Origin: an unicellular cyanobacterium SU2
GTDB taxonomy: Bacteria > Cyanobacteriota > Cyanobacteriia > Cyanobacteriales > Microcystaceae
NCBI GenBank assembly: GCA_002110465.1
Contig: NEED01000023.1
Span: forward strand, 457,297-521,296
Direction: 5' to 3'
DNA: 64,000 nt
Below, in pieces: positions 63,268-64,000 of this stretch. Position numbers and translations under genes: made by a program. Under the pieces are notes generated by a model. The model had not been told where the DNA came from. It saw only the letters and a list, made by a program, of their open reading frames with translations, and searched no databases. Positions within the stretch are counted from its first letter, which is position 1. Every line of letters begins with the position of its first letter.

Positions 63268-64000
63268 ATGACTGTTGCTACCTCTCAAAAACTACCCCTC
63301 GACTGGGCAATTATTATTTATATGGCTACGATTCATCTTGTAGCATTGCTGGCCTTGTTGCCTAGCAATTTCAGTTGGGGAGCAGTTGGTTTAACATTTT
63401 TTCTATATTGGGTGACAGGGGCTTTAGGGATTACTTTAGGATTCCATCGCTTGGTTACTCACCGTAGTTTTCAAACTCCAAAATGGCTAGAATACCTACT
63501 GATTTTCTGTGGAACGTTAGCCTGTCAAGGAGGACCAATTCAATGGATTGGGTTACACCGAATTCACCATAAATACTCTGATACGGAAAAAGATCCCCAC
63601 GATTCTAATTTAGGGTTTTGGTGGAGTCATATGGCATGGATGTTACATAAAATTCCGGCTGATAATGAAGTTCCTCGTTACACACAAGATATTGCAGAAG
63701 ATCCCTTTTATCAATTTTGTCAAAAGTACATGATTGTGATCCAGGTAGCATTAGGATTACTTTTGTATGCTTGGGGAGGATGGTCTTTCGTTGTTTGGGG
63801 AATTTTTGTGCGTTTAGTGATGGTTTTTCACTTTACCTGGTTTGTTAATAGTGCTACCCACAAATTCGGCTATCAAAGTCATGAATCCAACGATCATTCT
63901 AAAAACTGTTGGTGGGTTGCCCTTCTTACCTTTGGAGAAGGTTGGCACAATAATCACCATGCTTATCAATATTCTGCCCGTCATGGGTTAGCTTGGTGGG
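63268..64000 (+). CDS. desC: Acyl-lipid delta-9 desaturase, 3' end cut by the window
   Basis: The di-iron membrane enzyme puts the first double bond into membrane fatty acids and is important at low temperature. The visible 244 codons start MTVATSQKLPLDW and contain the three histidine boxes: HRLVTHRSF near 53, HRIHHKYSD near 91 and GEGWHNNHHAY near 226. Helices lie at about 15-50 and 150-190. The end is beyond the window edge, so no judgement on the C-terminus is possible. Confidence 0.93.
   Translation, partial: MTVATSQKLPLDWAIIIYMATIHLVALLALLPSNFSWGAVGLTFFLYWVTGALGITLGFHRLVTHRSFQTPKWLEYLLIFCGTLACQGGPIQWIGLHRIHHKYSDTEKDPHDSNLGFWWSHMAWMLHKIPADNEVPRYTQDIAEDPFYQFCQKYMIVIQVALGLLLYAWGGWSFVVWGIFVRLVMVFHFTWFVNSATHKFGYQSHESNDHSKNCWWVALLTFGEGWHNNHHAYQYSARHGLAWW

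Noticed and set aside
1-64000. CRISPR arrays, tRNA, rRNA, group II introns or prophage genes
   Set aside because: I saw no regularly spaced repeats of CRISPR size, no cloverleaf, no rRNA-like stretch, no intron reverse transcriptase and no phage structural genes.

Overview
The window is chromosomal DNA of a cyanobacterium. It carries plastocyanin, a carboxysomal-type beta-carbonic anhydrase, a high-light-inducible protein, a PucC-family pigment-protein transporter, the Hik33/NblS sensor kinase, a SigF-type sigma factor, several cyanobacteria-only DUF families, and many copies of the HIP1 octamer GCGATCGC. The AT-rich base composition, the glucosylglycerol-phosphate phosphatase (a salt-acclimation enzyme) and the similarity of the proteins suggest a unicellular Cyanothece/Crocosphaera/Rippkaea-like organism. 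The species is inferred, not proven.

Layout. 1-1.7 kb: glutathione synthetase (cut by the window edge) and MTA phosphorylase. 2-5.1 kb: small accessory block with a Uma2-type nuclease and a two-gene ATPase + HNH operon that looks like a Septu (PtuA/PtuB) defence system. 5.2-12.4 kb: PucC transporter, a solitary IS200/IS605-type TnpB with a 3' omega-RNA-like hairpin, signal peptidase, dihydroorotase, StpA and small genes, including a VOC gene broken by an internal deletion. 12.8-25.3 kb: a 1298-residue membrane protein divergent from dnaA, a degenerate FHA-GGDEF-EAL protein, DUF445 and PEP carboxylase. 25.6-28.4 kb: a compact cluster of a PqqD-like/haem-oxygenase-fold enzyme, a small membrane protein and a secreted small protein, then a lysozyme-like protein. 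28.6-34.6 kb: dnaX with a poly-A frameshift site, a short MscS, a Slr1339-like/TerD/TerD stress module and SigF. 35-46.6 kb: membrane and photoprotection genes, a methyltransferase, a protease-only FtsH relative, a GldA-like dehydrogenase, Usp, Pgk, plastocyanin, an aminotransferase and a Ser/Thr kinase. 46.8-55 kb: AnmK, an ABC exporter, CdsA, CbiT, CcaA, a CNNM/CorC-type protein and small cyanobacterial families. 55.4-64 kb: a radical SAM protein, an accessory patch (Uma2, OLD-like ATPase, truncated PIN, truncated Uma2), NblS, a PLP lyase and an acyl-lipid desaturase cut by the window end.

Most of the window is ordinary single-copy housekeeping sequence with short, often divergent or convergent transcription units. 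The strongest unusual signals are: (i) the dnaX gene, where a run of ten A ends the zero frame at once while the -1 frame continues for 131 codons; (ii) the Septu-like pair; (iii) the PqqD-like + haem-oxygenase-fold enzyme beside a secreted small protein; (iv) a deletion scar joining a PIN-domain gene to a Uma2 gene behind an orphaned ATPase; and (v) several small repeat families (heptamer arrays, a 101-bp palindromic MITE-like element, IS-end-like hairpins). No tRNA, rRNA or CRISPR array was seen.
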